Assembly: GCA_944472155.2 (NCBI GenBank)
Contig: OX235272.1
Location: forward strand, 100,508,020-100,572,019
Direction: 5' to 3'
Origin: Trichobilharzia szidati
Lineage: Eukaryota; Platyhelminthes; Trematoda; Strigeidida; Schistosomatidae
Length of the DNA stretch: 64,000 bases
The notes under the pieces are model-generated. The model did no database searches and was not told the origin of the DNA. It was given only the letters and a program-made list of their open reading frames with translations. The stretch's first letter is position 1, and every line of letters begins with the position of its first letter. Made by a program: the position numbers and the translations under genes. Of this stretch, positions 33,701-44,139 are shown piece by piece.

Positions 33701-34065
33701 CATTCACGCTTAGGTGTACAGTCGTAAATATATATGAGTTACTTTGTACATTAAGTTTGTCAAACAAAAGTAAAAGTGGTTATAGTTATTTTAACTAAAC
33801 AGGTGAAAATTAGTTAGTTTTCGGTAGAGTTACACAATGCAAAAACGGTCAAGAAAATTGGGTTCTAATGGAACTAGTGTAGTGACAAAGGTGATGAGTT
33901 GTCACAAACATTTGTTCATACGGAGTTACATAATAATATGAATAGTTTGATGATTGAGATGTACTCAGGATACACATAGGAACAAAGTAGAAAATACAAA
34001 GTCAAGTAAGAGTTCTAAATGAGTACAAGAATTATAAGCAGTCAAAGAAACAGACAAACAAACAA
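30371..34065 (-). repeat. Right arm of 3.7-kb inverted duplication
   Basis: Mirror image of 22,831-26,525 with constant coordinate sum 56,896. It contains the mirrored SINE-2 pair (31,196-31,634), repeat A (32,376-32,746) and PLE end (33,606-34,065). Unlike the left arm, here the SINE and the PLE both continue past the boundaries. Confidence 0.92.
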
Positions 34066-34400
34066 AATGAGGTCATCAAAGTCAACAAAGTTGTCACCAT
34101 GATAATATAAGTAGCTGAGTAACTGTCTTTCGTATGCACAGCTCCGGTTTTCCTATGTGAATGGCCAGAGCTTCAACGATACAAAGAAGACGAAGCTGTA
34201 TTTCCTTTGATAGGTTATTATTGACTCTGCAGATTACCTAGAAGGAGGCGTTTGTTTGAGATGGAATGATCAGTGTTAACCAGGTATTCAATTACCGCAC
34301 TCGTTATTGCACCACTATTGCCTTTTCGCAACCATACTGGATAGTGTTCTTGAATCCTCTTGGACAGGATGCACGTCTAACGACTGATGTACACATTGAA
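33606..34400 (-). mobile_element. PLE-1-family 3' end with GIY-YIG C-terminal half
   Basis: Read on the minus strand, 34,400-34,080 encodes a damaged GIY-YIG C-terminal half (helix, then the GHSISTNASF-type region and the LCIQK-type end). It is followed by the UTR, terminal module and extension. Only 33,606-34,065 belongs to the duplicated arm, so the element extends across the outer boundary. Confidence 0.75.
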
Positions 34401-34414
34401 TTGTTGATATAAGC

Positions 34415-34560
34415 TGGTTGGAGGCAATCAGAAGGGACATGACAAGGCTTCCTGTGCCCGATTGCCTTCAACCATCTAATACCAACAATTCACAGTGCAC
34501 CATGATGGCGAGTCACCTAGTAGCATGGTGGCCACATTACAAACTTGACTGTCAGAATTG
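34415..34560 (+). mobile_element. SINE-2, headless copy
   Basis: Contains AAGGCTTCCTGT, TTGCCTTCAACCATCT and the terminal block ATGGTGGCCACATT, but no tRNA-like head. Confidence 0.6.
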
Positions 34561-34639
34561 AGTCTACATCAAACAAAGGACTGGACACAATAAACTAGTT
34601 AGTATCCTATCAAAAGTACCTAATAGAGTCCTACGAGAA

Positions 34640-34855
34640 GTCAAACTCTGATTTGAATAGCTCAGTGGGAACGTATCTGACTGGCTGTAGGCGACACTGG
34701 GTTACGCGATTTCGAATTTCAGAACGGACATGAGTTCCTTCCTTCAAGGTTGCAGATACGCCTTGTTGACTGGTGAGTGCCAACTAGCACAAACTCTAGG
34801 TGGAGCAAGGCTTCCTGTGGCCGACTGCCTTCAACCATCTTATGATCATAATGCT
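34640..34855 (+). mobile_element. SINE-2, copy with tRNA-like head
   Basis: A box-A-like TAGCTCAGTGG is at 34,658-34,668, followed about 45 nt later by a box-B-like ATTTCGAATTTC. The family body (GGTGAGTGCCAACTAGCAC, AAGGCTTCCTGTGGCCGA) comes next. It is unrelated in body sequence to the hammerhead SINE. Confidence 0.65.
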
Positions 34856-34898
34856 AAGAATATCCACTCTTTCTGATTTATCAGAGTACTGAAAATCT

Positions 34899-35008
34899 CA
34901 TATTAGTTTGTTTATTAGGTATATCACACAGTGAAACAGTATTATTTACTGGATCCAGTAAATAATACTGTTTCACTGTGTGATATACCTAATAAACAAA
35001 CTAATATG
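34899..35008. repeat. Perfect 110-bp palindrome
   Basis: Two 55-bp arms are exact reverse complements with no spacer; the centre is GGATCC at 34,951-34,956. A 14-bp direct repeat TACTGAAAATCTCA lies at 34,887-34,900 and 35,053-35,066. A related but non-palindromic stretch occurs near 48,830-48,870. Confidence 0.95.
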
Positions 35009-35066
35009 GAATTACTTACTACCACAGTGCCCAAGTTTTACACATATATTAATACTGAAAATCTCA

Positions 35067-35941
35067 CTTTCACTTGAGTATACTATTTTAATTAAGTTAA
35101 TATTAACTGTTTACAAAATCACTTGTTTTCGATTGCAGTTATATATTTTAAGTGTCATCACTGTGCTACAATATTCTGTGAGTTGAAGAAGTGAGTACGG
35201 AGAGTAGGACGATGAGCTAAGATACTTCAAATGCAGATTTTATGTTTAGATATCGTATACTTTGCACTGCGCAGTTTTTTAATTCTTTATATTTATGCCT
35301 CCGCATATTATGCAAAAATCATATTTCAATAAAATTCATCATATTTTTGTCCTCACGGCTGATACCATCAATAGCAGTTAAGAAATCAGGCTAAATCATA
35401 AACTGATAGATACTCTGCCGACCGTATAGTTGTGGTTTGAAGTGAACTAATTGAGTAAAGCAAAAGATCACCTATTGTGATTTGAGTAGTCTTCGGTGGA
35501 TTTCAAACAATCAGTTGTAGTCATCACTTAGCTGTATCCAACAGTTGCTGTTGCTTCATTCATAAAAAATCTTAAGTTAAATCATCAGTTGAGTGACGTG
35601 GATAGGTAACAGTCATTTCACGGTGAATAAGCAATAAAATGTACTTGTCTTTCTAGTTGTTTTTACTTTCAAACAAGTATTATTTGGTTGATTGTGGCCA
35701 ACACTGGAGTCCAGAACGCCTGTTCCGTTCTACTGGAGATTCGTCAGTTGGATACATCTGTATCTTATTGAGTTATGAAGTAATTATTCCGCTTTCATAA
35801 TAATTACCTGCACACTTGTCATGCAATAATGATAGTAAGTGGTTTGCGTTAAATGTTAAATACTGCCAAAATACTACTTCGTGATTGTCACAACACTGAG
35901 CATTATAATTGAACAGAGCTTGAAATGGCAGTCAGTCAGCT
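35067..35941. other. Noncoding stretch
   Basis: AT-rich; no supported feature. Confidence 0.4.
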
Positions 35942-36147
35942 GTCTGTCTCAACTTCATTGACTTGGAGGATCTGGACTTCGCCGGTGATATATGTCTGAT
36001 TTCCCACAAACTGGAGAATGTGCAAGTGAAAAGCAAAAAGTTGGCGATAGAAGCATCAAAGACAGGACTTCAAGTGAACATAGAGAAAACATAGGTGATG
36101 AAGTTTCCTGGCCAACAGCAACAGCAACAACAACAGACAACAATCAG

Positions 36148-36325
36148 CCAGCAAAACTGGGAGAAATCCTAGTGGGTGTTTACTGCTGATGATCCCCAAC
36201 TAGGATGAAACAGCAGCTGTCCAGTACTCCCTGGTTTTCAATGGTTCTCTAACTGATATCAATCCGTGATCAACTCGTAGAAATATAACTAACTCTTACA
36301 AACCAAACTATATAAAATAAATCTG
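36148..36325 (+). mobile_element. Hammerhead SINE 3' half inserted in RTE copy
   Basis: Begins around the hammerhead block and ends with CTTACAAACCAAACTATA. The same 3' terminus occurs in the fragment inside PLE-4 at 54,637-54,712. Confidence 0.75.
36181..36226 (+). ncRNA. Hammerhead ribozyme motif, best preserved SINE copy
   Basis: In order: stem I TACTG (36,181-36,185), core CTGATGA (36,186-36,192), stem II TCC/GGA (36,193-36,195 with 36,203-36,205), GAAA (36,207-36,210), stem III CAG-CAG-CTG (36,211-36,219), the cleavage triplet GTC (36,219-36,221) and stem I CAGTA (36,222-36,226). The first pair of stem II is missing, so activity may be low. Hammerheads of this kind are known in the schistosome alpha SINE. 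Confidence 0.75.
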
Positions 36326-36990
36326 AAAGAAGCAACCTCCTTAACCCAACCACCTGGGAAGCATTGTTTCAACTACAGGTGGACGGAACTGATGAGGATA
36401 TCAAAGCGAGGATCGGGAAAGCAAGGCAAGCTTTCATTACTCTCAAGTCTGTTTGGAGGTCAACAGCACTCAGCATGAAAATGAACATGACAACCGAATT
36501 TTCAACTGCAATGTGAAGCTAGTGCCACTATGTGGATCTGAGACTTGGTGCCACGTCTCGAAGGGTACTTCGAACAAACTACAGACCCTCATCATTAGCT
36601 GTCTTCTCTCAATACTACTCAAGATCAGATGAATGGCCAGAAAACGTCGGCAACAGGAAGGGGTCTGTGGGAGCGAACCGATCCAGAAGGAACCAATTGT
36701 GCAAGAATTGTGCAGGGAGAAATGGAGGGCGATTTGTCATACTCCGAAAGAACAAACCATCAAGTGAGTGACATCACACGCCAGGTCATGACTCGAGTGG
36801 AAACCGAGTGGGAAGTGGCGTGTTGTTCGTCAGTGCAAAGGTGACATGGAGGAAGTCATGTGAAGAGGAGCTGAAAGCATGTGGCCAGATGTGAAGCCAG
36901 GTGAAAAGGTTGGCAGAGAAGCAAACGCAATCGAGACGTGATGCTGAATCCCTATGTTTCTCTAGGAACCGAAGGAAGCAGAATAATATT

Positions 36991-39255
36991 ATAAGTTTAT
37001 ACTTGTATAATTTTTTGAAGAATCTTTAATTATAAGGTATATGCAAATAATAAATCCAAATAAATGTTAAAACCATGTATTTCGATGGAAAAACTTTAGA
37101 ACTAGACTCGATTATCTAGACGCAATATTGATTCTGTAACAAAACTGTTAAAAAGTGTTTTTTATGTATGATAACAATGACACCAACTTGAAAAAAACTA
37201 CTAAGAAATACAACGTTTCAGTGTCCGCTGAATAGACAATCATGTTCTCCTAAGTATCCACAAAACCTTTTAGAGAGATTGTAACGGAATAATTGCTTAG
37301 AAAATCCCTCCGATACGATCTTTTCACAATATTGCTACTTGTCTGGATATAATCCCTTTTTCCCTTGAGCTGTATGCCAGTTTTGTTAACGTTTGCACGT
37401 AACCTGTTGGCTTAATCCTTTTGAGTAGTCTGTAATTCTTATACTTCTCGTTGTGGTTGTGTGATGGTGTTGAAAGTGTGTATTTAACGATTGAAATTTG
37501 TTTTTAAAGGAAGTCAACGTTTGCCGTGGCGATGGTGACCTTGGACTGTCTGCAGGATGTGTATGGTGCGTGATTCCTGCTAAAAGACTATTGATCTTAC
37601 CTTGTCGAGAATATCTTTCTTGATTCTCAGGTTGATTTTGGCAAAGTAGTTTTGTTGTGCAGTATTAATTTGTGACTGAGAAATTACGAGATCTGTGTAG
37701 CCGCCTAATGACATTGTTAAAGTAATTTTGAGCTTCAGTGTCTCATGAGTGTCAAATAGCACCAAAAATTTTGCCGAAAATAACCGTAATTTTGCTGTCG
37801 CTGGGACATCTTAGGACTGTGAGCAACGCAGGAACTTTTGGCTAGATATACAGTAGAACGTGTTGATTGCTTCCCACAATCAGAGTATAACACTTCGGCT
37901 CTGGTCGCTACAGACATGCGTGAAAGACTCAAAAGTCTCCAAGACGACGTAAGATGGGAATGTTGTCTATTCATGTTTGTGATTTATCATCATTATGTTC
38001 AACCAGATTGGTCATCCTCATTCGAACAGACGACTCTATACTGTCAGCTATTCCTGACCCACTGGCCTAGGAAATAACGCTTTGGCCTTTTAAACGGTAG
38101 TTAATATGTCCATGTTGCAGTGGAGACCCCACTATTCACTGCTCTACATGTGTATGCACCTAAATAGTTCCAAATCGAGTGAAGCGTACTTTCTCGATCC
38201 TACTGCTAGCCAAACAAGTAACTTCAGGTTTTGATACAGACAGTTTGTTGATTTATAATCTGCATTTTAAAGCAGATTCCTCTGTGAAACGATGTTTGGT
38301 AAATCACAGTCATCCTGCTGATGCAGAAGTTCAGTGATAATTTCCTTGCCTTTTGGTAACCTTATACTATCTGAGTACACTGGCACACTTATCTCTCACT
38401 TGTTTCTACTAATATCATCAATTTTGTAGGAAGCACTGGTTTCTCCTGCCGTGTAAATTAATCGACATTTAAACATTTTGGCAAATATGAGTTTAGATAC
38501 AAGTTTCCAGACAGTAGACGTGAAAAACTTCCGGAATAATTTGAGCGCTGAGTCAGATTGATTCATTATAAATTATTTAAATTAATGCCAGAGTGTTTAG
38601 GAAAAAATCAAAACAAGATTTTTCTGAACGTTTCGCTGTGTAAGCCACAGCCATCTTCTTCACCAGAATTATTCGGATTTTTATTAATCATCAGAATATT
38701 TTTACATAAATTGAAGTCAGTTCATTTAATGGTCACTTATCGATAGACATTTGTACTCATAGAAATATGTGAGCAGTCATCACCACATATTTGTAATGAC
38801 TAATGTCAAACTGTGATTGTGTATATTGTTTTCTGTATGAGTGTGTGTGTGTGTGAGCATATCTTATTTGTCATATGGAAACACGTCAATTCACATGTAA
38901 TAAACATGATAATACAGTTTGTTAAAGGTCATGGAGGTTCATAGAGGTTTCTGTTGCTTTTTCATTTGTCTTGCTTCATCAGAGTTTGCCATATAGGTGA
39001 TAAGTCTATCCCTCCTCCGCATTTACTGCATTCGATGTGGTTAAAATGTGCAATGCTTCAGAGGTCAACCTTTCTTTGTGTGAATGAAATCCTCTTCAGA
39101 GAATTTCGACATTGTCGAAATCAGTCTTATGTCTATTGTCTATAGCATATGCATTGCTATAGCTCATCTTTTTTCTAGACTTTTTAATTCTACTTCATTT
39201 CTTGGTGGACATTTCATGCATAGTCCATGTTCCTTTCACTCTGACCTTCACCTGT
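36991..39255. other. Noncoding stretch with a short GT repeat
   Basis: A (GT)n run lies near 38,838-38,856. Open frames at 37,735-38,077 exist on both strands but match nothing I know and lack splice or promoter support. Degenerate PLE-11 endonuclease sequence may extend into 39,000-39,255. Confidence 0.4.
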
Positions 39256-39930
39256 CTACTGCTCTTCACTATATAGCAAACAAACTTCACACTCTGAACA
39301 CCTAATTCTATAGACATAATTACTTTGTGACATTTTGGGAATCTTATCTTTGACATTCACCAAAGCTTTCTCTAGAGAATTATAGGGCTTGAAATAGACT
39401 TTCATATTATATGAAGCAAATAGTCTTTGAAGTTGTTCGTCGATAGCCAAGATTTTTCAATTTTCTGTTTTCCCTTCCGCTCCCTTTTATTGATAATATT
39501 ATCTAGCAGCTTTTCCGGGTAACCATTTCCAATCAAAATATGTTTTATATTGGATATCTCGTTCTCCATATCATCATCAACATTGTCTGTTTTGATGTTT
39601 CTAGCTGTGTCAACGAGATTTAAAGCTACTGAAACTTCTATTCCTGTTGGGTGACCTGATTGGAAATTCAAGTACTTGTTGGAACGTTTCGGTTTCCTGT
39701 ATACTGTTAACTTTAGTTTCTCGTCAGTTTGTCTTTTTGCAAGACAATCAAGAAAGTTTAGAATTCCTTCAACCAATTCTACTTGATTAGTAAACTCTAT
39801 GGATTCTGAAATTAAGTTAATCTGTGTTAGAAAGCTTTCTTATTCAGCTTTCTTAATGATGATAAATGTGTCATCTACAAATCTGTACCATATTCTAGGA
39901 TGACAACTAAAACTTGTCAATATGAGTTTA
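39256..39930 (-). pseudogene. PLE-11: RT catalytic end, linker and start of endonuclease
   Basis: On the minus strand: FVDDTFII (about 39,895-39,860), then after a damaged stretch NFLDCLAKRQ, KLTVYRKPKRSNKYLN and a thumb with KHILIGNGYPEKLL (39,776-39,402). The linker VYFKPYNSLEKALVNVKDKIP follows, then the lead VYRIRCSECE of the GIY-YIG domain. Frameshifts occur near 39,440 and 39,830. The Cys pattern differs from PLE-1/2 and suggests another PLE branch, closer to PLE-10. Confidence 0.8.
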
Positions 39931-40189
39931 GTGTTTGAAGTGATTATTATAAATGCACATATTTAATTCAATAGTGTGAAAGAAGCAACAGATTAAATGA
40001 GACCATATGCTGCATGCTTTTAAAAGTATTGAGTGAACATGAGATGTTGCACTTTGCCTTCCATTTCAAATTGTTAAGAACATGATTAAAGACTAATGAA
40101 TAGAATTTTGAGTTATTTTCAATCAAGTAAACTACAACTTAATGTTAATATTGAGTCTTCTGCCTTATGGGGGAAACATACGACCTGAA
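39931..40189. other. Noncoding spacer
   Basis: No feature recognised. Confidence 0.4.
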
Positions 40190-43100
40190 TGTAAGTGGCT
40201 GGCTGGCGACCTGTTTGACATCTGGGCTACCTTTCTGTACATCTACATATTTGCATCTAATACATCATGTTTTAATTTTTAATTTTAACAAAATATGATC
40301 ACAAATCGTATCAAATACAGTAATGAATTCATTAAATGTTTTAAACCATATGACTTTCATGCATCTAATAAAACTAAGAGGAAACATCATGGTGGTTGGC
40401 AGCGTGCTCTCAAACGGACACCATTATATCGCACAACTATTCCTGTTATTGTCAGTTCAAACTGCCGTTCACTTCCCAACAAATTATGCATCTCCAGTCT
40501 CTCTTATCATCCGATACTTACCACAATACGGCGATAGTCGCGTTACAAGAAACATGGCTCCATGATCTTTATGACGACAACCTGGTTTCTCTAAATGGTT
40601 TCACATTGTTTAGACAAGGTCGAATATGCTCTAGAAAGAAAAGAGGTGGAAGTGTCGCAATCTTCATTCATTCTCAGTGATCAACTTCAAATAATGTATA
40701 TTTTTCTTTCTTTAGTGACTTTATTGATTGTAATACAGTCAAATGTCGTCCGAAACACTTATCCAAGTTTAAATACGTCTTCATCTCAAACATTTATGTT
40801 ACTCCTGGCTGTTCTGCCTCGGATCTATCTTATTTTGTCGATGAGTTCACAACATTCGCGGTTACACATCTTAAAAACTCTTTATCAGTTGTCACTGGAG
40901 ATTTCAATACCTGTGACTGTTCTTTTCTTGAATCATTAGGTCATGTCAATATTGTCAAATTTTCAACTCGACTTGATAAAACGCTGGACCTAGTATTTAC
41001 TAATGATGCGGAAATATATGAAGCACGCAGACGTGCTCCTATAATGAACTCTGATCATTGTATTATTTGGATATTACCCAAGATATGTAGCAGATATCAC
41101 TCTAATATCCTCTCGAATCTCTCCAGGAAAACACAACAAAGATGTTCCTCACAAGAAAATGTGCTCAAACTAAGATGTATGTTAAATGACACAAACTGGG
41201 AACTTTTCACTGAACACACACTGCATGATACTATTTCCAATCTGACTGACTATCTTAAATTCTGCCTTGATGTATGATTTACAAAACAGATACTTTTCAA
41301 AAGAATAGACCGTTTCTCTTCCCCTCATCTCAAAAAGCTTCGAAGAGAAAAAGAGAAACTGTACAAGGCTAAGGATAAAGCTGGTCTTAGGAGGATAAAC
41401 ATCCAAATTAAATCCGAAATCAAGAGGTTAAACAATATTTATAATCAAAGAATTTTGTCATGTATAACTCCTGGGAACATGTGGAAGCTTTTCAAAGAAA
41501 TTACAGGTTGTGGTAAGCATAGTTCTTGTGCTCCCTCTATTGATGTAAATACTCTTATTAGATCTTTTATCCGCCTTCCTAATGTACCTTTTAGCTTCAG
41601 TGTAACAAATAAGATGACTCGTGACTTTAATAGTTTTGGAACTTTTGATGTTCTTAAATGTTTAAAATCTCTTAAACCTTCCCAGAGTCTAGGTCCTGAT
41701 GATATACTGGCCATTGTCCTAAGGAAATGTGCTGATATTTTAAGCAACCCCCTCACAAACATTTTTAATACTTCTTTTTCTAATAATGTTGTACCTTCTC
41801 TGTGGAAAGATATTGAAATCATCCCTGTACCCAAGTCAGGCTCTGGTAATAATGCTAAATTTAGACCTATCGCTATTACCTCTCCTTTTTTGAAACTAAT
41901 GGAGAAATTATTGTTACTACAACTTGTTCCCTCCCTAATTTTATCAAACGATCCAAAGCAGTTTGCTTGCAAACAGGGTAGAAGTACTTTGGACACTGCT
42001 GCTGTGTTTCATCACAACATTGTATCCTCCTTAGACAAAGGGGTCAAGTTTGTCCGTTGTACGTTCCTTGACTATACATCTGCTTTCGACTTTGTACCTA
42101 GAGGCCTATTGTTAAACAAGCTTAGCCTTACACAAACTGAGCCCTGGGCTATCAACTGGCTACACTCTTACTTCTCTAATAGGATGCAGTACACGGTATA
42201 TAATGGTGTATCTTCCTCTCCTTTGCTTACTGAAGCTGCAGTTACTCAGGGTGCTGTTCTCTCTCCGTTTCTCTTTTCCTTCTTCTTACATGATTTACCT
42301 CTCTCGGATGAAATCAACTTCGTCAAATATGCAGATGACCTGTCTGTATCGTTTCCCATTAAGTCTCAGTCAGACTGTTTCAAATTAAATAGCTTCCTCT
42401 CTGACATCAGTGAATGGTCCAAACTAAATGGTCTCATGCTGAATCCGTCAAAGTGCCAGACTATTGACTTCTCCCTTAGGCATAAACGAGATCTACAAAC
42501 ACTAGTAAGTTCTCATGAAGACTGTTGCATTGAGGGGACTAAAATTGAAACTAAGTCTAATGCAAAATACCTCGGTCTAGTTCTATCTTCCGACCTTACT
42601 TGGACATCTCATATCCTAACGATTTCTAAGGAAGTGTTCTGTCTAACCTACTACATTATTATACTTAGACAATCTGGAATCACCCAACTTGTACTTTCAC
42701 AATTTGTCAACTCTTGTATCTTACCTATTCTACATTACTGCTCCCCTTTAATCTTTCCTGGGCTACTGAAAAAGGACTATACCATCCTGAGAAGGATGTT
42801 GAAGGTAGTTAGTAGGACTAGTGGTGTACAACTCAGTCAGGTCGTCACTACATTAGTCTATAGGCATCTGAATACATGCTAAAAATGGTCAAAAACCATA
42901 CTCTCCGACCCCCAATACCCCGTCTATTCCCAACTCTCGCCTTGTATCTCATCAAGTAAAACCAGAAATCAGTATACAACCAAGTACAGGAACTCAACGA
43001 TACCATACTTGGCCCGTGTTCTAAGCGACAGAGACAATGTTAAGCGTGAAACCTATGACTTGCTTTGTTATTAACAACATAATTTAGGCTCTTTTATTTC

Positions 43101-43855
43101 TCTCTTATTTTGTATTCTATAGTGAACTCCTTCTCAAACTTACTTAGCTACCTAAATTATTAACATTGACTTACTTTTTGTACTTTACTATATTCCTTCT
43201 ATTTGTGTATCCACTGGTTCCGACTCTATTAGCACTATGAGTATTACAAAATTGTCCTGTCATTAACCATGATGTAATTATTAGTTTTATTGTTGTTGTT
43301 TTCTAATTTTCTATACTTTTCGACAATATTAAACTGAACGCCATAGTCACCACTTTAAAAAATTTTGTATTATTCAGGATTACTCACACTACCACTACAA
43401 ACACTGCATTAGATCTGACAGTGAAAAACAAAACAACAACCCTGAAATGTTATTTTATGATTGTTTAGAGTTGTTTCAACCAAATTAACTGATCATCTTG
43501 GCGATTAACATTCTTAAATATCATTTTATAACTTCTTGTATGACTACAGCTTTACCGTCACCATGCATAATCATATCATAGCTTCCACTACCCAATACTG
43601 AGTTATTATTATATGATGCTTATTTTCCTTTCTACTTCTTGGTATTTTTTCGCATTTATAATTATTTTTGCGTTTTTTCCTGTTTTTTGTTTGTTTGTTT
43701 TTTGCTGTTGATGTCTCCAGATTTATTTTTTTTTGTTAAATACTCCTTCTAAATGTTTGTAAAATTAGATGCAAATATTGTAGATATGTGCTGAAAATTC
43801 CACACTGTACCACTAGTACTGTTTCTGGAATAAAGCAAATTATTATTATTATTTG
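40190..43855 (+). mobile_element. CR1/Jockey-like non-LTR retrotransposon, copy 2 (nearly full ORF2)
   Basis: The 5' edge is set by the match to the 5' region of copy 1 (GGGCTACC block near 40,225). The 3' end is a 780-bp UTR finishing CTGGAATAAAGCAAATTATTATTATT, a polyadenylation signal followed by an ATT repeat. I see no ORF1 upstream, so either it is lost or the family is 5'-truncated here. Confidence 0.88.
40295..43074 (+). pseudogene. ORF2: APE endonuclease plus reverse transcriptase, four lesions
   Basis: The start (40,295) is in one frame up to the A run at about 40,480-40,485, where one A is missing. Everything after it lies in a single frame to a final TAA at 43,072-43,074. That frame is cut only by TGA at 40,678-40,680 (where copy 1 has Trp), TGA at 41,275-41,277 and TAA at 42,880-42,882. 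Endonuclease motifs: ALQETWLHD, RGGSVAIFI, GDFN (40,894-40,905) and SDH (41,050-41,058). RT motifs: SLGPDD, FRPIAITSPFLK, TFLDYTSAFDFVPR, TQGAVLSPFLFS and catalytic YADD (about 42,331-42,342). The longest open piece is 41,278-42,879. The protein is a target-primed reverse transcriptase; this copy cannot make it in full. Confidence 0.9.
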
Positions 43856-44098
43856 CTGATAGGAATCAAATATTGAACGGAAATCAACAGGTAATAGGAG
43901 AGTGGAAGACACATTGGTCAGAGGCTGTAAATAACAAAAGATACAATCAAGATTACTGACCTAATTTATTTTCTCATTTCCCTGTTATTTAAAGAAAGAA
44001 TCAATGAATATACAGGTCACTTTCTGGGTACTAAGCTGAGATTTACACATAACTTATGCCTCTTAGAAAGTGCTGATAGAAATGGGTGCATTGCTATT

Positions 44099-44136
<38 letters not shown>
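44099..44136. repeat. (TA)n microsatellite
   Basis: About 38 bp of alternating TA with one G, directly before the readable part of PLE-7. Confidence 0.95.
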
Positions 44137-44139
44137 GAA

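Larger units (their letters stand above)
35942..36990 (+). pseudogene. RTE-clade (SR2-like) fragment with a SINE inside
   Basis: The frame resumes at the RT catalytic box, which reads FAGD instead of FADD. It continues to the thumb, a garbled WPE/NLWERT-like region, WRKSCEEELKACGQ and the 3' motif CCCTATGTTTCTCTAGG. Many frameshifts are present. A piece of hammerhead SINE (about 36,148-36,325) interrupts it before the TYLGS-type block. It is 5'-truncated at nearly the same place as the copy at 4,285. Confidence 0.8.

Noticed and set aside
22831..34065. One giant foldback PLE
   Set aside because: The PLE ends within the arms point the opposite way (UTR inward, coding outward) from a foldback PLE, and the arms contain unrelated SINEs and repeat A.
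37735..38077. Opposed open frames of about 79 codons
   Set aside because: Overlapping on both strands, no motif, no splice or promoter signals.
41445..41996. 183-codon minus-strand open frame
   Set aside because: Antisense shadow of the RT in the CR1/Jockey-like element.
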